This document shows, in pieces, positions 51,254-59,651 of a stretch of 63,660 bases of DNA. Below the pieces are notes generated by a model that was not told the origin of the DNA, did no database searches, and saw only the letters and a list, made by a program, of their open reading frames with translations. This DNA is from Bacteroidota bacterium (GTDB taxonomy: Bacteria; Bacteroidota; Bacteroidia; Chitinophagales; Chitinophagaceae), in the NCBI GenBank assembly GCA_018267545.1, contig JAFDYG010000495.1:1-63660 (forward strand), in the 5' to 3' direction. The position numbers were made by a program, and so were the translations under genes. How positions within the stretch are numbered: the stretch's first letter is position 1; each line of letters opens with the position of its first letter.

Positions 51254-52340
51254 TAGGGCGGGAGTAGTCGAAATTTTGATAGACGGTGCCTTTTCCCCAG
51301 CTTTCGAGGTTGACGCCCGTACCGGCCTTGTCATTTTCCATGTATTTGCGGCGGTTGACGCATTCGGTATAACTTTTTATCAACCTGAAATACAGCACGT
51401 CCTCTTTCTGAATTCTTTTCCAAACGTTTGGTTCACTATCTTTACGTGCGTGCAGGAAACCCTGGGGTTGAACATCGAAATGAACCATGGAACTGCTCTC
51501 GTCGGCGTAGGTCAGGGTCATTGCCCCGGCGCTTCCCTGAAAGGTCCCGGTCTTTTCTCCTTCGCGGCGGACGGTCCAGCCGACGAGGCTGAGGACAGGG
51601 TTCTGTTTGAGACTTTCATCGAATTCGAATTCGATATTCAGGAAACTATTGTCCTTTAAAAAGTAAAGCACGGAATTGCGGGTGTTCATCGAGTGAGAGA
51701 CATTGACATAGATGTCCCTGAGGTTATTGACGAAATGAAAATTCTTCACCCGCTCCACGTCCGTATGGCCTATGAATTTCAGGTATTTCTTATCCCTGAT
51801 GAACACCCTGGTTCCTCCCATCTTTTCCAGCCTGTTGACCAGGTCGAGATCTTCTACGCCATAGCCCACCAGTGATTCGTCGAAGCCTCTGGAAGTATGC
51901 AGCATACTGCGATCGAAACAAAGTTTCCCTCCCTGATCCCCATAAGGGATATCTGCTTTTTCCAACGTTGTGATAATGGTGGTATTTCCCTGTTTTGTAA
52001 AAACCTCATTGACCCAATGCGCGTAGCCGGGGCCTGCAAAATTGTCCGCATCGACCATGCAGACGATATCGCCTGTGGCTAGCCGCATCGCCATATTTTT
52101 GGAATGGGAAAGAAGAAAATACTCCGGTTCGGTCGTTTTATAATATTTGAGCAGTCCGCTGGCGATGTAGTCTGCCATATGTATCCTGGCCCAGTTTTCC
52201 ATGTTGTCGCGGGAATTGTAGTCGAGGAGAATGAATTCGATCCCCGGGTAGTGCCGGTTCTCTTCGATATTGAGGGGAAGTGTTTCCCGCAGGTAGGTCA
52301 GGCGGTTCATACAGACCGTGCAGATGGAAATTTTATTCAT
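51240..52340 (-). CDS. GT2-family glycosyltransferase, paralogue of 3696-4781
   Basis: A 366-residue GT-A enzyme starting MNKISICTVCMNRLTYLRET, with DxD D97-A-D99 (MVDADN), acceptor-domain motif GFDESLVGYGVEDLDLVNR and C-terminal GKGTVYQNFDYSRPISLS. It aligns over its whole length, with the same DxD coordinate, with the GT2 at the start of the operon. It is the last gene of the minus-strand block GT2 / DUF6734-like / LanC-like / GT2 and overlaps the operon's last gene tail to tail. Donor and acceptor are unknown. The C-terminal ~150 residues, shared with its paralogue, are not assigned to a family. Confidence 0.85.
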   Translation of the reverse strand: MNKISICTVCMNRLTYLRETLPLNIEENRHYPGIEFILLDYNSRDNMENWARIHMADYIASGLLKYYKTTEPEYFLLSHSKNMAMRLATGDIVCMVDADNFAGPGYAHWVNEVFTKQGNTTIITTLEKADIPYGDQGGKLCFDRSMLHTSRGFDESLVGYGVEDLDLVNRLEKMGGTRVFIRDKKYLKFIGHTDVERVKNFHFVNNLRDIYVNVSHSMNTRNSVLYFLKDNSFLNIEFEFDESLKQNPVLSLVGWTVRREGEKTGTFQGSAGAMTLTYADESSSMVHFDVQPQGFLHARKDSEPNVWKRIQKEDVLYFRLIKSYTECVNRRKYMENDKAGTGVNLESWGKGTVYQNFDYSRPISLS

Positions 52341-52433
52341 AAGAATAAAATTAAGGCATCGCCAGAGGCGTCATTTTCGGATAGTGCTAAATGTAGTTGC
52401 GGCTGACACGAATTATTTCCGACAGGCCGGCGT

Positions 52434-54329
52434 CTACGCTATCTTCAGAATCCCTTTTCTGACGAGAGTGATGATGGATTCGAGTACGAACCCTTTTTCC
52501 GTTGAAAAGCTTCCGGTTCGGGCGGCCGTCAGGATTTGCGCTACGGATAACGGGCCATTGGTCTGCAGGTGCAGCGTCAGCCATTCCTGAAAGCCTGTCA
52601 GAAGGAATTCCGCTACGAGCGGCGGCGGTTCCGGCAGACCCGGATAACGGTAAAAGGGAAGTGATTCCAAATCGGCCAGCGCCCGTGTGGTAGCTTTCAG
52701 CGCGACAAGGCAGGACGGGCAGTCCGGCAGGAAGTTATCTTCTGGCAGGCAATGCAGGTCCGGCAAGGCGCAACATTGCAATTGGACGAAGCATACGGTA
52801 TCCCGGATGGAGAGTATAGCGTCGGGCCAGGACAGCCGAGCCTTGTTCAGGGATGTCTCGACTTCCTCCATTTCGGCGATGTCCGCCATATGCTGCCAGG
52901 CGCCGCTCTGAATATCAAGGCCCATCGATACTTTTATGCTTTCCAGGTGATAGAGGGCCGTCAATTCCCGGGTAAAGGGCCATTTTTCCCCCGGAGAGCG
53001 TTGAGAGACGAGCGCGTGCAAAGATTGTCTTTCGCTATCCGCACTTTGTGACTGGAAGCAGGCGGTCAGTTCGGAGGGCGCCACGTGTTCGAGGAGATAG
53101 ACGGTGCGGGGATAGTCCTTCCGGAGCGTTATTTGCCGGACTTCTGCACCGGTGATGGCGAGAAAAGGGTAATTGCTCAATTCATAGGCCAGGGGGGAAG
53201 ATTCTATTTTGCGGGGGACAGGCAGCGGAGGGGAGGGGCTCAATATCCGCAGACAGAGCAAGCCGATGGACGACTGCTGTTCGGGGGAGCACCCCGGTGT
53301 ATTCTCTAGCGTTCGGAGGGTATCCATTGCCCTGGCCAGGTAGCCGGATGCTTCCGTTATCCGATAGAATTCCGTCAGCAAAATGCCGAAATCCGTTGAT
53401 GCATGCAGCACGTTGGAGCGTAAGCCTGCCTTTGAAAAGACGGAGTGAAGTTTATGCAGTGCTTGTTCCCGTCCTTTTTGAAAGACTTCCATTCCCGAAA
53501 GTTGCCAGCCTCTTGCCCTGACCAGGCCGATGCCCAGCGTCCCATAAGAAAAGCCGGTGTCATCATTTGCTTCCAGGAAAAAGGCATAGTCCCCGTTCTT
53601 GTATTGTTGCCGGTGCCAGCGGTAGTCCTCTTCCGTTTTGATGGTTTTTCTATAGCAGGGCCAGTTTTCGATATCTTGTTTCCACTGTTCCTCTTCAAAC
53701 AGGGCAACCTTGCGGGCAACCAGGAGAAATTCCCTATTGCCCGTGTACCTGGCCAGTTCCAGAAATGCGAGGCAAATGCCCGCTGTGCCATATCCAAGTC
53801 CGCAGTCGGCCCGGACATTGGTATGGTCGTCCGCCCAGTAGAGCCCGCCGGTGCTTGGAAAAGCGAGTTTGAGCAATTGACCGGCATAGTGATTAGCTAA
53901 TAGGAGGGGCCATTGCCGTGCGCTTGCGGCGTGCACGTGGAGGAGGAGTAAAAGATATCCTGCCCTGCCACCGAACAGACCGTTCGGCAGGGATTCGTTG
54001 TACAGGTCCGCCCTGCACCTTTCTTCGGTCAGCTTGAGCGCCAGGTCGAGCCAAGCCGGTTCGTTCTCCATTTCATAGCAGGCCAATAAAAAATAAATAT
54101 ATTCCGGATTGAACCCGGCGCTGGTTCCAACTGAACCCGCCTGCTCAAGAACGCGTTCCCTGAAGTCCGTTCTTCCGGTGAACTTGTACAGTTCCGTTAG
54201 AAAAAAAAGGGGACTGGAATAAAAGGGTTGATAATCGCTACCGGGTTGAAAAATTTTACCGGCGGACAGCAGATCGTCACCTATCCGTATTGCCCTTTGC
54301 AGGGCGGACCGTTTCTGTTCCTGGTTCAT
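52434..54329 (-). CDS. LanC-like protein lacking zinc cysteines, with extra C-terminal region
   Basis: A 631-residue protein. Residues ~1-350 show the Gly-rich alpha-toroid repeats of the LanC family: GLFGGRAGYLLLL (117-129), GLGYGTAGICLAFLEL (177-192), GFSYGTLGIGLVRA (259-272) and VLHASTDFGILLTEFY (307-322). Classical LanC cyclases bind zinc through Cys in W-C-Y-G and Cys-His in C-H-G. Here those places hold S261 and L308-H309, so two of three ligands are missing and cyclase activity is doubtful. The ~280-residue C-terminal extension is Cys-rich in one part (CFVQLQCCALPDLHCLPED) and ends in a helical, winged-helix-like segment (GPLSVAQILTAARTGSFSTE). No lanthipeptide dehydratase or obvious precursor gene is next to it. 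Function is unassigned. Confidence 0.7.
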   Translation of the reverse strand: MNQEQKRSALQRAIRIGDDLLSAGKIFQPGSDYQPFYSSPLFFLTELYKFTGRTDFRERVLEQAGSVGTSAGFNPEYIYFLLACYEMENEPAWLDLALKLTEERCRADLYNESLPNGLFGGRAGYLLLLLHVHAASARQWPLLLANHYAGQLLKLAFPSTGGLYWADDHTNVRADCGLGYGTAGICLAFLELARYTGNREFLLVARKVALFEEEQWKQDIENWPCYRKTIKTEEDYRWHRQQYKNGDYAFFLEANDDTGFSYGTLGIGLVRARGWQLSGMEVFQKGREQALHKLHSVFSKAGLRSNVLHASTDFGILLTEFYRITEASGYLARAMDTLRTLENTPGCSPEQQSSIGLLCLRILSPSPPLPVPRKIESSPLAYELSNYPFLAITGAEVRQITLRKDYPRTVYLLEHVAPSELTACFQSQSADSERQSLHALVSQRSPGEKWPFTRELTALYHLESIKVSMGLDIQSGAWQHMADIAEMEEVETSLNKARLSWPDAILSIRDTVCFVQLQCCALPDLHCLPEDNFLPDCPSCLVALKATTRALADLESLPFYRYPGLPEPPPLVAEFLLTGFQEWLTLHLQTNGPLSVAQILTAARTGSFSTEKGFVLESIITLVRKGILKIA

Positions 54330-54342
54330 AGGTCAACCTGAT

Positions 54343-55257
54343 TCAATAATTAAATGTCTTGTTATTTAAAATAGAAAGGAGCCTGTAATAGAAAGATGGA
54401 TACAGGCGCCTTAGTCTGTACTCTATCGCTTCGCAAACTATCCCTTCTCTTTTTCTGTTGAACAACGGCTGGTATTTCCAGCCCGCGGCCGGGGTCGATA
54501 TGGTTAGGCTGTTCCCGGCGGTAGCGAATTCGAGACGATCGCCTGCGTAGACTACTTTTTTGTTCATATTTCCCGCCCGTTGCGTGAAAAAGTAGGAATC
54601 GATCAGGATACTGATCAGTTCCACAAGGTGTGCATCCCTCCCGTTGAAGTCGTCCGTGATCATGTTCAGCCGGTAGGTGATGAAATTCCTGTTGGCCATG
54701 ATCACAGACAGCGCCTCTTTCGCAAGCCTGGTGATAAATTTTATGTCGGTGCCGCCGAAAAAACCGGGGCTGAAAAGAGTCGTTCGCGCGTTTTGCACGG
54801 AGGCAGATGCGCCCGGGAGGATTGACGCAAAATTCCGGAAGAGGGACGTGATTGCGGGGGAATGACATTCCAGCAAGGCATTCGCCGCAACAGGGGCGGA
54901 GTGAATCGCTTCGGAAACGGGAGCGTCCAGGTAGATATCCCCGTCGATATGGAGAAAGGGCTCCTGCTGGATGCTATAGGTATAGAGGTTTTTCAATGCC
55001 CATAGACAACCCGGGAAGGACTCCAGCACGTCCAGGCTTACCTGGACATCGGTATAGGGGAGCCGCAGTTCATCGACCAGAATTCGCTTTCCCATCGTGT
55101 CGGTGATCAACCGGACTGAGGGGTAGAACTCCCTAAGACACAGACAGCTGAGGGCCTGACTCACAAAACAGTATTTTCTGTTCATCCAGCCATATCCATG
55201 ACGTCCATACAGGGCGTCCATCAAGGCCCTGCTCCAGAAACTCTGAACGATATTCAT
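54343..55257 (-). CDS. DUF6734-like protein, possible glycosyltransferase fold
   Basis: A 304-residue protein starting MNIVQSFWSRALMDALYGRH. It contains LHIDGDIYLDAPVSEA (~102-117), where H-I-D-G-D resembles a GT-A DxD site, then GFFGGTDIKFITRLAKEA. The opening and overall layout resemble the Bacteroidota DUF6734 family as I remember it; this needs a profile search. No signal peptide or membrane segment is clear. It overlaps the upstream GT2 by 4 bp and precedes the LanC-like gene by 13 bp, so the four genes look co-transcribed. A sugar-transfer role is inferred from the DxD-like site and the neighbours. Confidence 0.55.
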   Translation of the reverse strand: MNIVQSFWSRALMDALYGRHGYGWMNRKYCFVSQALSCLCLREFYPSVRLITDTMGKRILVDELRLPYTDVQVSLDVLESFPGCLWALKNLYTYSIQQEPFLHIDGDIYLDAPVSEAIHSAPVAANALLECHSPAITSLFRNFASILPGASASVQNARTTLFSPGFFGGTDIKFITRLAKEALSVIMANRNFITYRLNMITDDFNGRDAHLVELISILIDSYFFTQRAGNMNKKVVYAGDRLEFATAGNSLTISTPAAGWKYQPLFNRKREGIVCEAIEYRLRRLYPSFYYRLLSILNNKTFNY

Positions 55258-55967
55258 ATTCTCAGCCCGAAATTTCCATTGTTTGCAATGAGATTACCAG
55301 AGGCGATATTGAAGCGGGAGGCCCTTGCATTCTTACGGTCCATCTCGATCCAGTCGAGAGGGGACTTGCAGAATTTAATGCTGTCGTATTTGGTATTAGG
55401 TATGGCGGACGTGTAGACAGGGTTTTTGAGCCACCGGTATTGAAGCCCCAGCTCCTGGAGGCGGAGAATGAGATCCAAATCCTGGTAGCCCATGGGTTCG
55501 AAAGACTGGTCATAACCTCCGACGGAGAAAAAAAAGCGCCTGTGAACGCCAATCCTGCCATAAGAACCGTCGCCCGGATTGCCGCTGAATTGATGCAAGA
55601 TGGTCTTGTCTCCGTACAGGAAGAACTTGTCGAGCAGGTATTCGGCGCCTTGCGGGCCGGTATAATTGTCGCAATCGAGATTGACGAGGTACTGCCCGCC
55701 GGCGTAATAATGAGAAGTATTCTTCGCGACCGAGGCATGCCATGTTTTGAGCCCGTTTGCAAAATGATAGACCAGGTAGCCCTCTTCCAGTTCTGCGGCG
55801 AAATTGGAAGCAATCCACTGCCCGAGGCCGTCTTCGCTGCCGAAATCCACGAGGACGAACTCCACATCGTTTCGATGCTTTTTATTGTGCAATAAGTTGA
55901 CTGGCAACGTTTTTGAGATTTGAGTAAATCTGTTTTTGCAGGTAATGCAAAAGGAGAGTTTTGTCAT
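55254..55967 (-). CDS. Short GT2-family glycosyltransferase
   Basis: A 237-residue GT-A protein starting MTKLSFCITCKNRFTQISKT. The frame is open to 56078, but ATG 55967 is chosen because the conserved GT2 start follows it directly, as in its two relatives in the window. It has a DxD motif D98-C-D100 (NLDCDN) and GYDQSFEPMGYQDLDLILR (acceptor domain). Unlike the other two GT2 proteins it lacks the ~130-residue C-terminal extension. It is the first gene of the minus-strand block, and its last four bases overlap the next gene's start. Confidence 0.82.
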   Translation of the reverse strand: MTKLSFCITCKNRFTQISKTLPVNLLHNKKHRNDVEFVLVDFGSEDGLGQWIASNFAAELEEGYLVYHFANGLKTWHASVAKNTSHYYAGGQYLVNLDCDNYTGPQGAEYLLDKFFLYGDKTILHQFSGNPGDGSYGRIGVHRRFFFSVGGYDQSFEPMGYQDLDLILRLQELGLQYRWLKNPVYTSAIPNTKYDSIKFCKSPLDWIEMDRKNARASRFNIASGNLIANNGNFGLRI

Positions 55968-56145
55968 CCGATAAGGTTTAAATAAAATGCGTGGCAGGAA
56001 GCGAAGGTAACATATGCCACAAGCTGAATATTGGAAAAATCCGTAAAATAACCTGCGGTTGGCCCTAAAAGTTCCCATATCCCCATTCGGCAGGTTTAGT
56101 ACATTTACTGCAACTTATTGTCTGGTCACCTGTCTAATATTTTAA

Positions 56146-56757
56146 GTGAACGAAACAACTGAAAATAGGCTGCTAACTAAAGTGTTGATCGAAAAGATTC
56201 TGGGTGGAGACACCCGGGCTTTCGGAAGCATTGTCAGGGAGACGGAGAAGCTGGTGCGCCAGATTGTATTCAAAATGGTAGACAATGCGGAAGACCGGAG
56301 AGACCTTGTGCAGGATGTGTATTTCAAAGTGTTTCAAAATCTGTCAGGCTTCAAGTTCCAGTCTAAATTACCGACCTGGGTAGGCAGGATAGCGTATAAT
56401 ACCTGTGTTAACCATCTGAGCAAAAAAAAACTGACATTATTTAGCGATCTGTCCGATCCTGACGGCGAAGAGGACGTGCATCCGGGGCTTCAGCAGACGC
56501 TTGACGGCCGGTCTCCCAACAAAGAAGAACAGGCGCTGGATGAAAAAGAACGGCTGGCTATACTGCAGGCGGAGATCGGAAGGTTGTCGCCGCTTCACCG
56601 GACGCTGATTTTTTTATATCACCAGGATGAAATGAGTTACCAGGAGATCGGTCAGATCACGGGACTTCCGGACGGTACGGTCAAAAGCTATCTGTTTCGG
56701 GCGAGGAAGGCCCTGCGGGAAGCGATTTCAAAAAAATACGATAAAGAAGAATTATGA
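56146..56757 (+). CDS. ECF-type RNA polymerase sigma factor
   Basis: A 203-residue sigma-70-family protein with GTG start. Region 2 includes GDTRAFGSIVRETEKLVRQI and DRRDLVQDVYFKVFQNLSGF (about 20-75). Region 4 includes LSPLHRTLIFLYHQDEMSYQ and IGQITGLPDGTVKSYLFRAR (about 145-190). It would direct RNA polymerase to a stress- or surface-related regulon. The stop overlaps the anti-sigma start as ATGA, so the two are translationally coupled. Divergent from the minus-strand glycosyltransferase block; the 178-bp gap between them should hold both promoters, but no convincing boxes were found. Confidence 0.9.
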   Translation: MNETTENRLLTKVLIEKILGGDTRAFGSIVRETEKLVRQIVFKMVDNAEDRRDLVQDVYFKVFQNLSGFKFQSKLPTWVGRIAYNTCVNHLSKKKLTLFSDLSDPDGEEDVHPGLQQTLDGRSPNKEEQALDEKERLAILQAEIGRLSPLHRTLIFLYHQDEMSYQEIGQITGLPDGTVKSYLFRARKALREAISKKYDKEEL

Positions 56758-57206
56758 AGAGTGGACATCTTACAGATATAGAGATACAGGCATACGTGCT
56801 GGATGAGCCGGCGGACCGGCAGACAATCGGACAGCACCTGGAAGAATGCGCTGTATGCCGGTCCAGGGAGGCTGAATACCGGCAACTGTTTTCGGATCTC
56901 TCAGTCTTGCCGGGACCTGTCTCCGAACCCGGGTTGGAGGAGGAATTGCTTCGCCGGCTTTCCGCCGGACGGCCTCGCCGCAGTCAAGACATCCTGCTTC
57001 CCTTTCTGACGGGGATGCTGGCGATTGCGGGCGGAACGGCCATTTATGCATGCAGGTGGTATATCCGCAATTTATTTGCGTATTTGTCCGGCGGTTATAT
57101 TCTGCCGTCATTGGCGGCCGCGGTATTATTCCTGGCAGGAAGCGTCTTTTTTATGCTGAAAAAGCATCGCAGAGAGGTCGATATGTTAAACTTATTAATA
57201 CGATAA
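56754..57206 (+). CDS. Membrane-anchored zinc-finger anti-sigma factor
   Basis: A 150-residue protein. The N-terminal cytosolic part has a zinc-binding anti-sigma motif H-x3-C-x2-C in HLEECAVCR (~28-36). Two membrane segments follow (LLPFLTGMLAIAGGTAIYA and ILPSLAAAVLFLAGSVFFML) with a short cytosolic tail. It probably holds the preceding sigma factor inactive until a signal is received. It shares ATGA with the sigma gene and is 9 bp from the next gene. Confidence 0.82.
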   Translation: MKSGHLTDIEIQAYVLDEPADRQTIGQHLEECAVCRSREAEYRQLFSDLSVLPGPVSEPGLEEELLRRLSAGRPRRSQDILLPFLTGMLAIAGGTAIYACRWYIRNLFAYLSGGYILPSLAAAVLFLAGSVFFMLKKHRREVDMLNLLIR

Positions 57207-57215
57207 ACGGGATAT

Positions 57216-57650
57216 ATGAAAAAATTGATTATTGCTGCAACCGCTTTTATGATTTCGCTGCATTCGATGGCGCAGGATAACTATGATCCGTCGAATGACA
57301 AAACGCTGATTTATGATCTCTTCAACATTTGTGCAGTGTTGATGGTCATTTACCTGGTGTCCGGGCTGATCCTGAAAGTTATCAAGCATTTTCTGGACCA
57401 TCGGCTGCGCAATCGTATCATTGCCGAAAACACACCGGAGAACGTCGTATCGCAGTTGCTGCGTGACCACAATAAAATCGACCGGAGGGATCAGGCCCTT
57501 CAATGGATGCTGGTCCTTGCAGGCATCGGGTTTGGCCTGGCCATCATAAACGAGTCCCGTCCGTACGGCATTCATTCATTTGCTATCCTGGCATTTTGCG
57601 TCGCTGCCGGTTTGGGCGTTTATTACTTCATTTCAAAAAATAAAAGATGA
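57216..57650 (+). CDS. Hypothetical membrane protein in the sigma operon
   Basis: A 144-residue protein with a signal peptide (MKKLIIAATAFMISLHSMAQ) and three hydrophobic segments (LFNICAVLMVIYLVSGLIL, WMLVLAGIGFGLAII, AILAFCVAAGLGVYYF). Between the first and second is a charged stretch (HFLDHRLRNRIIAENTPENV). No family is recognised. It is co-transcribed with the sigma/anti-sigma pair and may modulate anti-sigma activity, which is inference from position. Its stop overlaps the next start as ATGA. Confidence 0.72.
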   Translation: MKKLIIAATAFMISLHSMAQDNYDPSNDKTLIYDLFNICAVLMVIYLVSGLILKVIKHFLDHRLRNRIIAENTPENVVSQLLRDHNKIDRRDQALQWMLVLAGIGFGLAIINESRPYGIHSFAILAFCVAAGLGVYYFISKNKR

Positions 57651-58441
57651 AACTATTTTTTTTCATAGCGGGATTTTTCATCCTGTTTACGAGAGTGTAC
57701 ATGGGTTATACGCAGGGAGACAAATCTTCCAGGCAGGAGGTTACGGTTACTATTGACGATGGTTATACGAAGGTGCAGCTCAGGTATGCCGGGAAAATTT
57801 TTCTCGACGATTCCCAGACTTCCATAAAGCGGATGACACCGGGCGGGTATTTCGAATACAGGAGCAACGATGCGCAACTCCGGGTGGAAAGCGATCTCCA
57901 GGGGGAACCGCACTATATGTTGGGCGGGGGAAAGTCTATCCGGGACAGCAGCGCTTTTGTCGCCGTGGCGATTAAATTCCTGGCCGAACATAGCCGGGAC
58001 AGAAAAGAGCGCGCGGATGACCTGTATAAACGTGGGGGGATAGCCGCTTTGCTCGAAAGGGTCAAGTCCGCCGATGCCGACAATATCCGGGTCATGTATC
58101 TGGACAGGGTGATATCCGCTGATTCGGCTACGGCTGACCAGGCAATGGAGACCCTGGAAAGGATCAACGAATTGAAGGCAGACCATGACAAAACGTTGCT
58201 GTTGAATAAAGTAAAGACCGATTGGCTGGAGATGCCGATTGTCCTCTTTGCCTGGTTCGGGTCAGTGGAACGCCTGCATGCAGATGTAGACAAGGCCGGG
58301 TGTTTGCGAGGCTTTATAAAGAGAGAGGGAATGGTTTCCGATAGCGTGGCTGCCTCAGTACTCAGGATTTCGGGCCAGCTGAAGGCTGAATCGGACCGCC
58401 GGTCCATCGAAGAACTGGTGAACCGGGCGAAGAGACAGTAG
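57647..58441 (+). CDS. Hypothetical secreted or membrane-anchored protein
   Basis: A 264-residue protein with an N-terminal hydrophobic signal or anchor (LFFFIAGFFILFTRVYMG). A beta-rich region follows (EVTVTIDDGYTKVQLRYAGK to PGGYFEYRSNDAQLRVESD), then an alpha-helical, charged C-terminal half. It reads like an envelope-stress sensor with a periplasmic beta domain, but no named family is recognised. It is coupled by ATGA to the preceding gene and closes the sigma operon. A hairpin after it may end transcription. Confidence 0.7.
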   Translation: MKLFFFIAGFFILFTRVYMGYTQGDKSSRQEVTVTIDDGYTKVQLRYAGKIFLDDSQTSIKRMTPGGYFEYRSNDAQLRVESDLQGEPHYMLGGGKSIRDSSAFVAVAIKFLAEHSRDRKERADDLYKRGGIAALLERVKSADADNIRVMYLDRVISADSATADQAMETLERINELKADHDKTLLLNKVKTDWLEMPIVLFAWFGSVERLHADVDKAGCLRGFIKREGMVSDSVAASVLRISGQLKAESDRRSIEELVNRAKRQ

Positions 58442-58453
58442 CACCCGGGGTTT

Positions 58454-58490
58454 AGTAGTACCCGAACCGGGAAATGCGGAAAGTGCTACT
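58454..58490 (+). terminator. Possible terminator hairpin after the sigma operon
   Basis: AGTAGTAC (58454-58461) pairs with GTGCTACT (58483-58490) over 8 bp with one G-U pair. An inner CCCG-AAC-CGGG stem can also form. A five-T run lies at 58502-58506, somewhat far for a classical intrinsic terminator. Confidence 0.35.
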
Positions 58491-58526
58491 GCGTTTGTGG
58501 CTTTTTGCATTTAGCTTCCGCCGGCA

Positions 58527-59651
58527 ATGAAACTACTTTTAGTCCATCACAAAAATCAACGCGATATCGGTTCGTTTTCGGGGACGGCCTATTTCATGAC
58601 CCGGGCCATCAAGCGGGTTTTTGGGGAGGTCAGGGAATATGACGCACCCGAACCCGAACAACTGCTAAGAGAGGTCCACGAGGGTGATTTTCGGACGAAG
58701 CTGGCTCCTTACGGAACAGGGCTGCGCAATTACCTGACGGGTTCGGAATTTAAGGCCGACTGTATTCTTTGCATCGGCGGAACGACCTGCATACCTTTTT
58801 ACGATCACACTACACCTATTGTCTACTGGCATGATTGCACCTGGCATACCATCCTGCAGTCATACGCCGACAAGAGGCGGTTTGAAGAGTTTAAGAAAAC
58901 CTTTGCGAACTTCTGGCTATGGGATCAGGCCGTGCTGAAGCGATCGGCTCTGGCTATATTCTCGTCCGCGTTTATTGCGGATGCCTGTACCGAGCATTAC
59001 CGTATCGATTCCGGTAAGGTGCGGGTCATTCCTTTCGGTGCAAACATTTTCGATGCTCCCGTCCGGGATAGGGTGGAATCTGCGCTGGGAGGGAAACTGG
59101 CGAGCCGCACGTTGAATCTGACTTTTTTGGGCAAGGACTGGAAAAGAAAAGGACTGCAGGATGCTTATCGTCTGACTCTTCTGCTCAATTCCATGGGGAT
59201 TTCTACGCAATTGAACGTGATTGGCTGTGAGCCGGCGATAGAAGGCATCTACGATTCGCGGCATGTACGGATATGGGGGAGGTTTGACAAATCGGACGAG
59301 GCACAGTTCGCGAGGTTCGAACAGATACTTTTTCAAACTCATTTCCTGGTTCATCCGGCAGCTTCCGAACCTTATGGTATCGCTTTATGCGAGGCCAACG
59401 CCTATGGGATTCCGGTTATAGGAACGACGGTGGAAGGATTGATGACGATCGTTAAAAATGGCGTCAATGGATACCTTTTCGAACCCGGAACCTTTGTAAA
59501 GGATGCCGCCGTCTGCCTGGCCAATATATTTCGCCAAATGCCGCATGCGTACGCGACCTTATCCGGGTACGCCCGGCAGGAATATGAAGAACGGCTCAAC
59601 TGGGATACCGGCGTACTACGTCTCCGGGAGGAACTTTCGATTTTCGGCTGA
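58527..59651 (+). CDS. GT4-family glycosyltransferase
   Basis: A 374-residue GT-B enzyme. The donor-binding region has LNLTFLGKDWKRKGLQDAYR, the E-x7-E-type motif in SEPYGIALCEANAYGIPVIG (about 279-298), then TTVEGLMTIVKNGVNGYLFE, all characteristic of GT4 retaining transferases. The N-terminal domain starts MKLLLVHHKNQRDIGSFSGT. Probably involved in cell-surface polysaccharide or glycolipid synthesis; substrate unknown. The stop codon directly abuts the convergent stop of the SirB1-like gene with no gap. Confidence 0.87.
   Translation: MKLLLVHHKNQRDIGSFSGTAYFMTRAIKRVFGEVREYDAPEPEQLLREVHEGDFRTKLAPYGTGLRNYLTGSEFKADCILCIGGTTCIPFYDHTTPIVYWHDCTWHTILQSYADKRRFEEFKKTFANFWLWDQAVLKRSALAIFSSAFIADACTEHYRIDSGKVRVIPFGANIFDAPVRDRVESALGGKLASRTLNLTFLGKDWKRKGLQDAYRLTLLLNSMGISTQLNVIGCEPAIEGIYDSRHVRIWGRFDKSDEAQFARFEQILFQTHFLVHPAASEPYGIALCEANAYGIPVIGTTVEGLMTIVKNGVNGYLFEPGTFVKDAAVCLANIFRQMPHAYATLSGYARQEYEERLNWDTGVLRLREELSIFG

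Noticed and set aside
52434-54329. Active lanthipeptide cyclase
   Set aside because: Two of the three zinc ligands are absent, and there is no dehydratase or precursor gene beside it.
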